Assembly: GCF_028464225.1 (NCBI RefSeq)
Contig: NZ_JAQPCN010000002.1
Location: 186,001 to 250,000, forward strand
Origin: Zeaxanthinibacter sp. PT1
Lineage (GTDB): Bacteria > Bacteroidota > Bacteroidia > Flavobacteriales > Flavobacteriaceae
Direction of reading: 5' to 3'
Length of the DNA: 64,000 nucleotides
Shown here: one piece after another, positions 15,790-24,418 of the stretch
Layout: every line of letters starts with the position of its first letter
Position numbering within the stretch: position 1 is the stretch's first letter
Notes under the pieces: model-generated
Told to the model about the DNA's origin: nothing
The model's database searches: none
What the model saw: the letters and a program-made list of their open reading frames with translations, nothing else
Program-made: the position numbers and the translations under genes

Positions 15790-16422
15790 ATGATGAAAAT
15801 AGGAATAATAGGAAGTGGAAATATAGGAGGAACCCTGGGTAAGCATTGGGCCAAGGCGGGCCATGAAGTATTATTCAGTTCCAGGCACCCTGAAGAATTA
15901 AATTCGCTCGTGCATGATGCGGGTAAGAATGCCAAGGCGGTTAGCGTTGCTGAAGCCTTTGAGGCCAAAGCAGATGCATACCTGCTCGCAGTTCCGTTTA
16001 AGGAAGTGAATAGGATAGCAGAGGTATTTGCTGGGGAATATGGGCAGAAAGTAGTAATAGATGCCACCAATCCCTATCCCGACCGAGATGGGGATATTGC
16101 CCAGGAAGTCCGGGATAGTAATAGAAATGCTACCGAATATACGGCGATAAAATTCAGTACAGCCCTCACCTCTAAAGCATTTAATACCATCCATGCAGAG
16201 CATCTTAAAAAGAGAGCATTCAGGGACACAGAAAAGCTTGCAGTACCTTATGCAGCCCAGGATGAGAAAAGTCGTGAAGTAACGCGGCAGCTTATTGAAG
16301 ATATTGGAATGGACGCCGTCTATGTTGGAGATTTATCCGCCACCAAGGCTATGGAGGTAGACCAGGGTGTATATGGTGTCAGTACAAGTAAATCAGAATT
16401 AGCAGAAAAGCTAAGTAACTGA
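15790..16422 (+). CDS. NADPH-dependent F420 reductase-like Rossmann protein
   Basis: A 210-residue protein. The N-terminus is a nucleotide-binding fold, KIGIIGSGNIGGTLGKHWAKAGHEV, with SSRHPEEL after strand 2, consistent with NADP preference. The middle VVIDATNPYPDR and the later KAFNTIHAEHL segments match the family that includes the N-terminal domain of NADPH:F420 oxidoreductase and related bacterial proteins of unknown substrate. F420 is not expected in flavobacteria, so the electron acceptor is probably something else. It follows the peroxiredoxin-like gene by 7 bases and ends at an intrinsic terminator. Start chosen at 15790; the next codon is also ATG. Confidence 0.75.
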   Translation: MMKIGIIGSGNIGGTLGKHWAKAGHEVLFSSRHPEELNSLVHDAGKNAKAVSVAEAFEAKADAYLLAVPFKEVNRIAEVFAGEYGQKVVIDATNPYPDRDGDIAQEVRDSNRNATEYTAIKFSTALTSKAFNTIHAEHLKKRAFRDTEKLAVPYAAQDEKSREVTRQLIEDIGMDAVYVGDLSATKAMEVDQGVYGVSTSKSELAEKLSN

Positions 16423-16475
16423 TTATAAATACTTTAAATATCTTTATTACAACTGATTGTTGAATTAGTTAAGAG

Positions 16476-16507
16476 AGCCGTGTCTACAATAAGTCACGGC
16501 TTTCTTT
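16476..16507 (+). terminator. Intrinsic terminator after the redox operon
   Basis: AGCCGTG (16476-16482) and CACGGCT (16495-16501) form a 7-bp stem with a 12-base loop, followed by TTCTTT. It lies 54 bases after the stop of the F420-reductase-like gene and runs into the 3' end of the convergent MFS gene, so it may serve both strands. Confidence 0.6.
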
Positions 16508-17735
16508 ATGACTTAGTACGTACCCATTTTAATCGCCATTCCCGGATATCTGAGGATCTTGCTACCCCCAGTAGAAGTATGGAAATAAAGCTGCAGATTG
16601 AGAATCCAATAAATAATGGCAGGGCAGTACCTAGTACAAACTGTCCTATAAAGGTACTTATTGGTACAGCCATCAGTGTGGAAAGAAAGCCTGTAAGTGC
16701 CGCAGCAATCCCGGCGATATGGCCAACGGGTTCCATGGCCATGGCTCTAAGGTTACCGAAGAGAAAACCAATGGCAAAAAACTGTAGCCCAAAGAAGGTC
16801 AGTAAAACTGCGAGATGGGGATTATTCCCGGAGGGAAAAAGAAGTACGTAAGCCAGAGAAACAGCAAAAAATGAAAACAGGGAAACAGTAATCAGTTTTT
16901 GCATGCCAAAGCGCATGACCAGGCTTCCGTTCATAAATGTGGCTGTTCCTATAGTTATGGCAAGACCGGCAAAGATATAAGGGAAGCTTTCCTGCAGCTC
17001 GTATTGACGCTCAAAAATTTGCTGGGATGTACTGAGATACACCAGGAAAGACCCGGTTATAAACCCGGAAATCAAGGTGTAAATCATGGTCTGTCGGTAT
17101 TTGATGAGTTCTTTATATCCCTGGCTGAATAGCTTTATTTTAAAAGGTTTACGGTTAGATGGGAGCAAGGTCTCCGCCTGTCGCCGCCAAAACCAGAGAC
17201 AAACTAATAAGCTGCAGATCACCTGGGCATAAAAAATGGCTCTCCAATCATAAATATCCATAATCAGTTTCCCGGAAGCAGGTGCTATAACCGGAACCAA
17301 AATAAATACAACAGTCACAAAAGACATAATCCTTGCCATTCGGTCACCGCTGTAACTGTCGCGAATCATGGCAATACTAATGGTCCTGGGTGCAGAAAGC
17401 CCGATGCCCTGTAAAATGCGGCCTATAACCATGGTTTGCAGGTCAGCTGCGTTTACGCATAGAGCACTAGCTAAAATAAACAATGTAAAACCCATGAAAA
17501 CCACCGGCTTGCGTCCAAGGCTGTCCGATACCGGTCCAAAGATCAAAGGTCCGGAACCCAGGCCCAGGAAAAAAAGAATTATCAGCAGTTGGTTCTCTGT
17601 CGGGTCGCTTGTACCTATAGAACGCCCAATAACATCCAGTGCCGGGAGTAAGGCATCCAGGGCCAGGGCGACGATAGCCATAAGTGACGCCATCAACCCT
17701 ACAAATTCTACCTGGGAGCTGTTAGGTTTAACCAT
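16506..17735 (-). CDS. MFS drug exporter, Bcr/CflA type
   Basis: A 409-residue protein with twelve predicted membrane helices. The family motifs are visible: the loop GPVSDSLGRKPVVFMG after helix 2 and the helix 4-5 region GIGLSAPRTISIAMIRD, typical of Bcr/CflA exporters. These proton-driven pumps remove drugs such as bicyclomycin, florfenicol or other small molecules. Substrate cannot be predicted. It is a single gene that converges on the redox operon. It could export the polyketide made by the operon 5 kb away, but nothing in the sequence supports that. Confidence 0.85.
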   Translation of the reverse strand: MVKPNSSQVEFVGLMASLMAIVALALDALLPALDVIGRSIGTSDPTENQLLIILFFLGLGSGPLIFGPVSDSLGRKPVVFMGFTLFILASALCVNAADLQTMVIGRILQGIGLSAPRTISIAMIRDSYSGDRMARIMSFVTVVFILVPVIAPASGKLIMDIYDWRAIFYAQVICSLLVCLWFWRRQAETLLPSNRKPFKIKLFSQGYKELIKYRQTMIYTLISGFITGSFLVYLSTSQQIFERQYELQESFPYIFAGLAITIGTATFMNGSLVMRFGMQKLITVSLFSFFAVSLAYVLLFPSGNNPHLAVLLTFFGLQFFAIGFLFGNLRAMAMEPVGHIAGIAAALTGFLSTLMAVPISTFIGQFVLGTALPLFIGFSICSFISILLLGVARSSDIREWRLKWVRTKS

Positions 17736-17781
17736 CCGGCAAAATTAGCAGATATTATCGAGGCTGTTTGTCAATTTTAGT

Positions 17782-17919
17782 TTAAAAAATTTCAAAAACG
17801 TATCCCAATAACCAGTACAAGATCAGGAATACCACTATTGTACCGATACAACCGCATTTACCCCCGCCAATTTTCTTAGCGCCATAGCCGGCAACAATTG
17901 CTCTAATTATATTTTTCAT
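17782..17919 (-). CDS. Small one-helix membrane protein, 45 residues
   Basis: Reading the minus strand from the ATG at 17919 gives 45 residues and a TAA at 17782-17784. The N-terminal half is MKNIIRAIVAGYGAKKIGGG, then a KCGCIG turn with two cysteines, and then a single hydrophobic segment (TIVVFLILYWLLGYVF). The layout, a basic glycine-rich head plus one helix, and the reading frame free of odd codons look like a real small gene; I believe similar short proteins occur in other flavobacteria, but could not search. It lies between the GH13 gene and the MFS gene on the same strand. Function unknown. Confidence 0.6.
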   Translation of the reverse strand: MKNIIRAIVAGYGAKKIGGGKCGCIGTIVVFLILYWLLGYVFEIF

Positions 17920-17938
17920 GAATGTATATTTACATTTA

Positions 17939-17979
17939 AAATTATAGCGTCTGTAGGGGAAACAAGTGCGCTATAATTT
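17939..17979. repeat. 11-bp inverted repeat between GH13 and the small membrane protein gene
   Basis: AAATTATAGCG (17939-17949) and CGCTATAATTT (17969-17979) are perfect inverted repeats around a 19-base loop. On the minus strand this lies after the GH13 stop and about 20 bases before the start of the 45-residue gene. A second short palindrome, GATGCTGAGCATC, sits at 17988-18000. It could be a weak terminator of the GH13 transcript or an operator or leader hairpin of the small gene. Confidence 0.45.
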
Positions 17980-18006
17980 GATTTTCTGATGCTGAGCATC
18001 AAACCT

Positions 18007-19791
18007 CTACAAACTGTAAATTAATGCTGCATATGCCGGGATATTGAATTTGCCGGAGATGTTTTTTTGATCGGTAGAAAAATGTTCCAGTTCCGGTTCA
18101 CTGACCTCCAGATCGGAGAAATGTTCATCATATCCTTTCCACACGGTATTAAGCCGTAGTTTCCATTCCAGGCCATCGTCCAGGCCTATCATATAATCCT
18201 GGTGATCAACAGCGCTGAAGTTCATCAGAATCAATAGTGGCTCTTCCATGCCCCCCCTTCGGAAGGCCAATATTTTGGTCTCCTGATTTGAATGAACAAC
18301 CTCAATAGCCTGATCTCTTAAACCACCTGTTCCGCTATAAGCCCCCGTTCTGAGTTTCACCAGGTCTGAAACTAATCTGAATATGCCGGGATGCCTATCA
18401 AGTTTATTCCAGTCCAGCGGTTCAGTATCCTGGAAATATTCGTCTTCTATAAACTCCTGCCCTTGGAAGATCATCGGTATACCCGGAGCTGTTAGCACCA
18501 GTACTAAACCTAAAATCGCTCTTTTCTTGGCAAACCCGCTTTCAGCATCTCCGGGCTGGATCTCCTCCGGAACCCTGGCTTTGCCATTGGCCACTTCATC
18601 ATGGGATTCTGTATAGATAATCCTGCGAAATACATCGCCGCTGTAGGAGTAGGTGAGGGCATCGATGATCTTCTGGAGATCCCTGCTGTCGTCATGGGTA
18701 TCGGTCAAAACTTCCCTGACAGGGTGAACAAAGTTCATATCCCATTGTGAGCCGTACCCTATACCCCCAGCCGCTATGTCATCGGTGATAAAGGAGTGTC
18801 CTTTTAAGTCTTCAGCAATGGTCAGGACCTGAGGATATTTCTGCTGCAATTCAGCATTGATCTCCTGCATCATCTGATTCCCTTCGTCAATGGCCTTGTC
18901 ATCACCCAAGCCACCTCCTTCAAACCGTATATAGGAAGTTGCGTCCAGTCTAAGCCCATCACAGTGGTATTTCTCTATCCACATCAAAGCATTATCCCTG
19001 AGATACTGGCGTACTTCCTGTCTGCCGTAATCCGGGCGGGTATCACCCCAGGGAGTCTGGCTCCGGTGATCATTGTAGAAATAGATTCCACCTTTACCAT
19101 TTTCACTCCAGCCGTCAAATTGCCATAGATCCACATCCGAAGGGCCAAAGTGGTTATATACCACATCCATAATCACAGCGATCCCGGAGCGGTGGGCCTC
19201 CCTGACTAAGTAAGCAAGACCTTCCGGGCCTCCGTAATCCTGCTCAATAGCGAAGGGGTGAGCAGGATTGTAACCCCAGGAAATACCGCCGGCAAATTCG
19301 GCCACTGGTAACAGTTCTATACAATTAACACCCAATTCGGCGAGGTAGGGCAGCTTTTCAACAACATGGGCGAAAGTCCCGACTTTTTCCGGGTCTTTGC
19401 GATTAAAGGTTCCGACATGTAATTCATATATCACCAGGGTGTTCCAGGCTGGCATTGTAAAATCATCCCCATCCCAGTTGAAATTAAGTTCCCTGATCAC
19501 AGAATTACCGTCACTATTAGTTACCTCGAAAGCATAGGGATCATTCCGTTCCAGTTGTTGTCCCTGGTAATGGATCAGGTATTTATATTGTTGTTGGGGT
19601 TGAGCCAGGTCTGTGGCGCCGGACCAGTAGCCGGCATCTTCATGTTCCAGTTCAAAGTTGGTTCGGTTCCAGTCGTTAAAATCACCGATCACAAAAACTT
19701 TTTCGGCATTTGGGGCCCAAACTCTGAATGTTGTGATCCCACCCTGTATTGTAGCGCCCATCCCGGGAGAGCGCTTTATTGTTGTTTCCAT
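18007..19791 (-). CDS. GH13 alpha-glucan enzyme with CBM48 (branching enzyme/trehalohydrolase-like)
   Basis: A 594-residue cytosolic protein. Residues about 15-100 form a CBM48-like beta sandwich (TFRVWAPNAEKVFVIGDFNDW). The catalytic barrel has the four GH13 regions: I DVVYNHFGP (209-217), II GLRLDATSY with nucleophile Asp283, III IAEDL with acid/base Glu327, and IV ESHDE with His397-Asp398. A C-terminal beta domain follows. The TPWGDT segment resembles malto-oligosyltrehalose trehalohydrolase, while the overall plan is also that of branching enzymes, so the exact activity (branching, trehalohydrolase or amylase) is open. No signal peptide, so it probably acts on intracellular glycogen-like polymer. 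It is not accompanied by other glycogen genes here. Confidence 0.85.
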   Translation of the reverse strand: METTIKRSPGMGATIQGGITTFRVWAPNAEKVFVIGDFNDWNRTNFELEHEDAGYWSGATDLAQPQQQYKYLIHYQGQQLERNDPYAFEVTNSDGNSVIRELNFNWDGDDFTMPAWNTLVIYELHVGTFNRKDPEKVGTFAHVVEKLPYLAELGVNCIELLPVAEFAGGISWGYNPAHPFAIEQDYGGPEGLAYLVREAHRSGIAVIMDVVYNHFGPSDVDLWQFDGWSENGKGGIYFYNDHRSQTPWGDTRPDYGRQEVRQYLRDNALMWIEKYHCDGLRLDATSYIRFEGGGLGDDKAIDEGNQMMQEINAELQQKYPQVLTIAEDLKGHSFITDDIAAGGIGYGSQWDMNFVHPVREVLTDTHDDSRDLQKIIDALTYSYSGDVFRRIIYTESHDEVANGKARVPEEIQPGDAESGFAKKRAILGLVLVLTAPGIPMIFQGQEFIEDEYFQDTEPLDWNKLDRHPGIFRLVSDLVKLRTGAYSGTGGLRDQAIEVVHSNQETKILAFRRGGMEEPLLILMNFSAVDHQDYMIGLDDGLEWKLRLNTVWKGYDEHFSDLEVSEPELEHFSTDQKNISGKFNIPAYAALIYSL

Positions 19792-19956
19792 CTGTTAGGA
19801 CTGCCGGAGATTTAAAGGAAAATTCCTGTCGCCGGCGAAGGAGATAAAAGTACGGCAGCGCCTGTGGTTGTTAGTGTTTCCATAAAATTGATTTTGCGCT
19901 TTAGAAGGTATAAAGTTGATCTTTAAGGATGGGAATTGGACTGTTTAAGTTATATG

Positions 19957-20805
19957 GGGTTACGTAGGTACATAGGGACAAAGGTACATAGGGACAAAGG
20001 TACATAGGGACAAAGGTACATAGGTACAAGGTTACAAAGGGACAAGGTTACATGGGGACAAAGGTACATAGGGACAAGGTTACAAAGGGACAAGGTTACA
20101 AAGGGACAAGGTTACAGGGTTACCAAGTTGCAGTGGTACAGTTGGGAATGGAAAGAAGCCGGGGATCTGCGATCCCGCCCCGGGGTCAAGATAATGGGAT
20201 TCACTGCATAAAGCTTGCAGTGTGGAGGGATAAAGGTACGTAGGGACAAGGTTACAAAGGGACAAAGGTACATAGGGACAAGGTTACAAAGGGACAAGGT
20301 TAAAGGGTTACCAAGTTGCAGTGGTACAGTTAGAAATGGAAAGGAACTGGGGATCTGCGATCCCACCCCGGGGTCAAGGTAATGGGATTCTCTGCATAAA
20401 GCTTGCAGTGCGGAGGGATAAAGGTACGTAGGGACAAAGGTACATGGGGACACAGGTACATAGGGACAAAGCCTGGGATCTGCGATCCCGCTCCGGGGTC
20501 AAGATAATGGGATTCACTGCATAAAGCTTGCAGTGTGGAGGGACAAGGTTACAAAGGGACAAAGTTACAAAGGGACAACGGCGGGGGATCTACAATCCCG
20601 TCCCGGAGACATGATATTGGGATTCACTGCATAAAGCTTGCAGTGTGGAGGGATAAAGGTACACAGGGACAAGGTTACAAAGGGACAAGGTTACAAAGGG
20701 ACAAGGTTGCAAAGGGACAAAGTTACATAGGTACAAAGGGACAGCGCCGGGGGACTTACAATCCCGCCTCGTAATCAAGTAAAGGGTTCTTCATTGCAGG
20801 AAGTA
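19957..20805. repeat. Composite satellite array: about 10-bp repeats plus hairpin-rich cores
   Basis: About 850 bases built from two interleaved units. The first is a tandem repeat of roughly 10-11 bases, variants of GGGACAAAGGTACATA, GGGACAAGGTTACAAA and similar. The second is a core of about 70 bases starting at 20161, 20349, 20475, 20585 and, degenerate, about 20750. Each core begins with an inverted repeat (GGGATC-TGC-GATCCC), continues through a CCCCGGGG-like patch and ends with the hairpin CACTGCA-TAAAGCT-TGCAGTG and GTGGAGGGA. Core starts are 188, 126, 110 and 165 bases apart because the short arrays between them vary in copy number. Open frames through it encode only repetitive peptides and are not genes. 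It sits between the GH13 and EamA genes. Confidence 0.85.
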
Positions 20806-21125
20806 TACATTGAGTCTATAAGATATAAAGAGATCAATTGGATAATTAACTAATTAGTTCAATATCCCCAGTTAAACTGAAGTTCATATGGTCATTGATG
20901 TTGAAAAATATCCGGACGCTGAGAAATAATTTCAGAAATGTTATCAGGAAGAGCGATATGTTCAAAACTATAATTAGCTAATATCTGCAGGTATAATTTC
21001 ATTATAAGTTAGTATACCTTATATATAAACCAATCCGATACTATTGATGCACTTTACCTAAGTAGATATCTGCACTATAATTTACATTATGTAAAATAGA
21101 ACTATTAAGAGCAGGGTCTGTTTCA
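20806..21125. other. AT-rich intergenic stretch after the satellite
   Basis: These 320 bases contain no convincing gene or strong terminator. A 12-base palindrome AACTAATTAGTT lies at 20848-20859, flanked by GGATA and TATCC. The region is the 3' side of the EamA transporter gene on the minus strand. Nothing else was seen. Confidence 0.5.
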
Positions 21126-22076
21126 TTAATCGATGCCCCTGTCCTCTACAGATACTTTGTTATTCCTGAATCGTGAGAGTAATACCAGTTTCTTCTTGGT
21201 ATTGATAAAATAGACTCCGGTAAGTAAGACTACGGCTGCTACTATAGATTGAGTCGTGATCGGTTCCTTTAAAAAATATCCTCCCAGGAACATGGCGACA
21301 ATCGGGTTTACATATGTATTGGTGGCTACTTTTTCCGGCGATACGGATTTGAGCAGGAAATTAAAAGATGTAAATGCTACGATGCTGCCAAAGATCACCA
21401 AGAGCAGCATGGACCAGTTGGTCCGCGCACTCCAAGCCCATGGCATACTCCAGTTTTCCCGGAAAGCTAGGCTCATTAAGCCGAGAATGATACCCCCGGT
21501 CAACATCTGGTAGCCAGTATTCACAAAGAAATTCTTAGGGAATTCGGCCTTGCTTACAAATAGACTACCATACGCCCAGGCCAACATAGCCGCAAAGATC
21601 ATACAGATTCCCAAAAACGAATTTTCTTGCTGCACTACAGTCTTCTGGCTGATCAACAAATAGATACCGCAGATGCCAAGGAATACTCCGACCAAAGACA
21701 TAGGCTGGATTTTTTTACCTTGTATCAACCACATCATTAATAGTATGATCAGAGGCTGAGCAGATATTTCCAGCGCGGCAAAATTGCTGTCCACGAATCG
21801 CAGTGCCCAAACTACCAGCCCATTACCGAAACTAATAAATAGGAAACCGGCTATAGTACTGTTTTTTAATTGCTGTGGCGTTATGGCCAGGCCCTTCCCC
21901 ATCAGCTTTGCGATCAGGAATATTAACAGTCCTGCTGTAACAAAGCGAATACACGCCAACATAAATGGCGGTAATTCTGTCACAGCAATCTTATTGAGCA
22001 GGTAGGTTGACCCCCAGATCACATATATAGCGAAGAATGCGGCTATGATTAAAGGTACGTTCGTTTTGGTCTGCAT
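21126..22076 (-). CDS. EamA/DMT-family transporter
   Basis: A 316-residue membrane protein with ten predicted helices in two EamA repeats (about 10-145 and 155-290). It starts with the typical AIYVIWGSTYLLNKIAV segment, and the second repeat ends with TQSIVAAVVLLTGVYF. Members of the drug/metabolite transporter superfamily export amino acids, purines or other metabolites; substrate cannot be told from sequence. It is a single gene flanked by the satellite array downstream and the divergent sugar-isomerase-like gene upstream. Confidence 0.88.
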   Translation of the reverse strand: MQTKTNVPLIIAAFFAIYVIWGSTYLLNKIAVTELPPFMLACIRFVTAGLLIFLIAKLMGKGLAITPQQLKNSTIAGFLFISFGNGLVVWALRFVDSNFAALEISAQPLIILLMMWLIQGKKIQPMSLVGVFLGICGIYLLISQKTVVQQENSFLGICMIFAAMLAWAYGSLFVSKAEFPKNFFVNTGYQMLTGGIILGLMSLAFRENWSMPWAWSARTNWSMLLLVIFGSIVAFTSFNFLLKSVSPEKVATNTYVNPIVAMFLGGYFLKEPITTQSIVAAVVLLTGVYFINTKKKLVLLSRFRNNKVSVEDRGID

Positions 22077-22245
22077 AGGTTGCTCCGTTGATTAAAAGGC
22101 AATATTACAGTATTTTAGGATGCATCTGCACGCACCTTATTCTTATTTAATGATCCAATCTCATCAATGACTGTGCATTTTAATACGCTTCAACCACTAT
22201 TTAAACAACTTTCCTTAATTTTAAAAGATCATTATTCCTGTATCT

Positions 22246-23121
22246 ATGAAAACTCCGCTCTCTATTAAATTGTCTTTCAACTTACTGCTGCTGTTCTTTT
22301 TTGTCACTCTTCTTCAGGGTCAATCACAAGAGAAATACGGCGGACTTGCTCTCTACACCGTACGCGATCATATGGGAAAAGACGCCAAGGCCACCCTTAA
22401 ATCGGTTGCAGATGCCGGTTATGCAAATATTGAAGCCGCGGGCTATGATGACGGTAAATTCTACAATATGAGTCCGTCTGAATTTAAGGACTACCTCCAG
22501 CAAGTTGGACTGAACCCGGTAAGCACTCACCAAGGCAGTGTAACCCTTGAAAATGCGGAGCAGATGATGGCCGACGTTAAAGCAGCTGGGTTTACTTATT
22601 TTGTTATTCCCGTACCTCCTATGGGCCGGTTTTTTTATGACAATAAGACTCATTCCATGGGCATGACAGGAACGGTAAAAGAATTGGCCGATATACTGGA
22701 ATCCCTTGGTAAGAAAGCTAATAAAGCAGGGTTACAACTGCTCTACCACAACCACGATTTTGAATTCATGAAAAATGAAAATGGCATTGTGCCCATTGAT
22801 TACCTGCTTGAGAACCTGGATCCTGAATTGGTCAATTTCCAGATGGACCTTTTCTGGGTAACCAAAGCAGGCGCAGATCCCCTGGCCTATTTTGAAAAGT
22901 ACCCCGGCAGGTTCAAGATCTGGCATGTAAAAGATATGGACGAGGATGGAAAATTTGCCCCGGTAGGCACCGGCACTATTGATTTTTCCAGGATCCTGGA
23001 ACATAAAGAAACCGCTGGTATGGAATACTACATGGTAGAACAGGACAACACCTTTGACCTTGATCCCCTGGAAGCCATTAAGATTAGTCATGGAAACCTG
23101 GAAGAGATCGGGTTTGATTAA
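22246..23121 (+). CDS. Exported sugar phosphate isomerase/epimerase-fold protein
   Basis: A 291-residue TIM-barrel protein of the xylose-isomerase-like AP endonuclease 2 superfamily with an N-terminal signal peptide (LLLLFFFVTLLQGQS). Probable metal-site residues are seen: the YHNHDFEF segment, FQMDLFWVTKAG, the KIWHVKDM histidine and VEQDNT near the end. Related secreted proteins in Bacteroidota are annotated as sugar phosphate isomerases/epimerases, and several members of this fold act on 3-keto-sugars or inosose. Because it is exported, its substrate is likely a free sugar or glycoside rather than a sugar phosphate. It is followed 24 bases later by a pseudouridine synthase gene, with no functional link evident. 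Confidence 0.85.
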   Translation: MKTPLSIKLSFNLLLLFFFVTLLQGQSQEKYGGLALYTVRDHMGKDAKATLKSVADAGYANIEAAGYDDGKFYNMSPSEFKDYLQQVGLNPVSTHQGSVTLENAEQMMADVKAAGFTYFVIPVPPMGRFFYDNKTHSMGMTGTVKELADILESLGKKANKAGLQLLYHNHDFEFMKNENGIVPIDYLLENLDPELVNFQMDLFWVTKAGADPLAYFEKYPGRFKIWHVKDMDEDGKFAPVGTGTIDFSRILEHKETAGMEYYMVEQDNTFDLDPLEAIKISHGNLEEIGFD

Positions 23122-23145
23122 TGTTGTAGATTACTTCTTTTACAT

Positions 23146-23739
23146 ATGAAGAACCACTTTTTCCTGTATAAGCCTTGTGGCATGCTCAGCCAACTCAGCT
23201 CGGGCAATGCCAAGCAACGCTCCAAGAAACGCTTCCTTTCCGAATTATACCACTTCCCTCCCGGATCCATGCCCATTGGCCGCCTGGACGAAAAATCTGA
23301 AGGATTACTACTGATGACCACCGATGGTAAACTCAGTGACTGGGTCAACCAATCGGGTTTGGAGAAAGAATATTACGCACAACTGGACGGCGAAATTGAT
23401 CAGGAAGCTCTGAAAAAACTGGAAAATGGTATTGAAATTGGGTTCGAAGGTAAGAAGTATAATACGCAGCCCTGCAGGGTTCAAATGTTGGAGGAACACC
23501 CTTCCCTCCCTCCTGCCGACCCCCGCTTAAGGATTGGTCTTCACCGGCCAAGTAGCTGGATCAGCATAACCATCCAAGAGGGTAAATTTAGGCAGGTGAG
23601 GAAAATGACGGCAGCTGTGGGTTTTCCTACCCTCAGGCTGATCCGTGTCCGTATTGGCCAATTTCATATTGGGAACCTGAACCCCGGAGAGGTGTTACCT
23701 TTTAATCCAAAATCCTTAGTTCCCGGAGAACTGAACTGA
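23146..23739 (+). CDS. Pseudouridine synthase, RluE-like
   Basis: A 197-residue protein without an S4 domain. It opens with the FFLYKPCGMLSQ segment, and the catalytic motif GRLDEKSEGLLL contains Asp48, the aspartate that attacks the uridine. The late EGKFRQVRKM and LIRVRIGQ segments are those of the RsuA/RluE/RluF branch. Its short length and missing S4 domain fit RluE, which modifies one uridine in 23S rRNA helix 80 in E. coli. Target specificity here is assumed from the family. The gene converges with the GreA/B-type gene, separated by no bases. Confidence 0.88.
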   Translation: MKNHFFLYKPCGMLSQLSSGNAKQRSKKRFLSELYHFPPGSMPIGRLDEKSEGLLLMTTDGKLSDWVNQSGLEKEYYAQLDGEIDQEALKKLENGIEIGFEGKKYNTQPCRVQMLEEHPSLPPADPRLRIGLHRPSSWISITIQEGKFRQVRKMTAAVGFPTLRLIRVRIGQFHIGNLNPGEVLPFNPKSLVPGELN

Positions 23740-24240
23740 TCAGGGTTCGATAGAGAGTATTTGGATGGAACGGTCCCCTGCAGGCAATTTCAAATTAACC
23801 GTACTGCCCTTTTCCTGGTGCAACAACTGCTTTGCCAAGGGTGAAGTAAACGCTATTTTACCTTTCTTTATATCAGCCTCATCTACCCCGACAATTCTGA
23901 ATTTCTGTGGTTTATCGGTCAAATCCATCTTCACGGTCACCACGCAGCCAAATCGTACAGTCTCCAGTGGTTCTTCAGTGGTCTCCACTACCCTGGCACT
24001 GCTTATCCGCTCATTGAGCTGTTTTAGTTTAAGATCTATGATATTCTGAGCAATCCTCCGATCTTTTTCAGTTTCGATCTGCAACCCCTCTCGTTCTTCA
24101 TTAAGGTCCTTCCGTTCATCCAAAAGCTCTTGCATCCCAGCCGCTGTGACGTAATTGGGTGACCCATCCGGCAGGTCTGCCCTGGGGGAAATAAATGGTA
24201 CTTCTTCCTGGTCATCTTCCTTTACAAATCCTCTGCTCAT
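23740..24240 (-). CDS. GreA/GreB-family transcription elongation factor
   Basis: A 166-residue protein. Residues about 40-90 form the N-terminal coiled coil (ELLDERKDLNEEREGLQ through DLKLKQLNERISSARVV), and residues about 95-166 the C-terminal FKBP-like domain (VRFGCVVTVKMDL, FRIVGVDEAD, IAFTSPLAKQLL). Gre factors insert the coil tip into the RNA polymerase channel and trigger cleavage of backtracked RNA. The extra N-terminal 35 residues and GreB-like features suggest this is a second Gre-type factor in addition to a standard GreA elsewhere. Whether the acidic tip residues are suited for cleavage was not resolved. Confidence 0.85.
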   Translation of the reverse strand: MSRGFVKEDDQEEVPFISPRADLPDGSPNYVTAAGMQELLDERKDLNEEREGLQIETEKDRRIAQNIIDLKLKQLNERISSARVVETTEEPLETVRFGCVVTVKMDLTDKPQKFRIVGVDEADIKKGKIAFTSPLAKQLLHQEKGSTVNLKLPAGDRSIQILSIEP

Positions 24241-24418
24241 AAATTTCTTTTGAATTACTCTTTAAAGATAACAAACATCTATCTTCTTAGGTACAGAGGG
24301 TTTTATCTAAGATTTCTAATGCGGTCAATTTTTGCCCTTTTCCTGTCACCATTCTATACAGCAAATCAATAGATTATCCCCATTGGTTAAAACGATTTAA
24401 AGAACTGAAACTTTTCAT

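Noticed and set aside
16506-17735. MFS exporter as transporter of the polyketide
   Set aside because: It is 5 kb away on the other strand with unrelated genes between; no sequence evidence links them.
20052-20778. Several open frames of 60-110 codons on both strands through the repeat array
   Set aside because: They encode only repetitive peptides that follow the DNA repeat and occur in several frames and on both strands, so they are by-products of the satellite.
19957-20805. CRISPR array
   Set aside because: Repeats are about 10 bases with no spacers of constant length, cores are 70 bases and irregularly spaced, and no cas gene is present.
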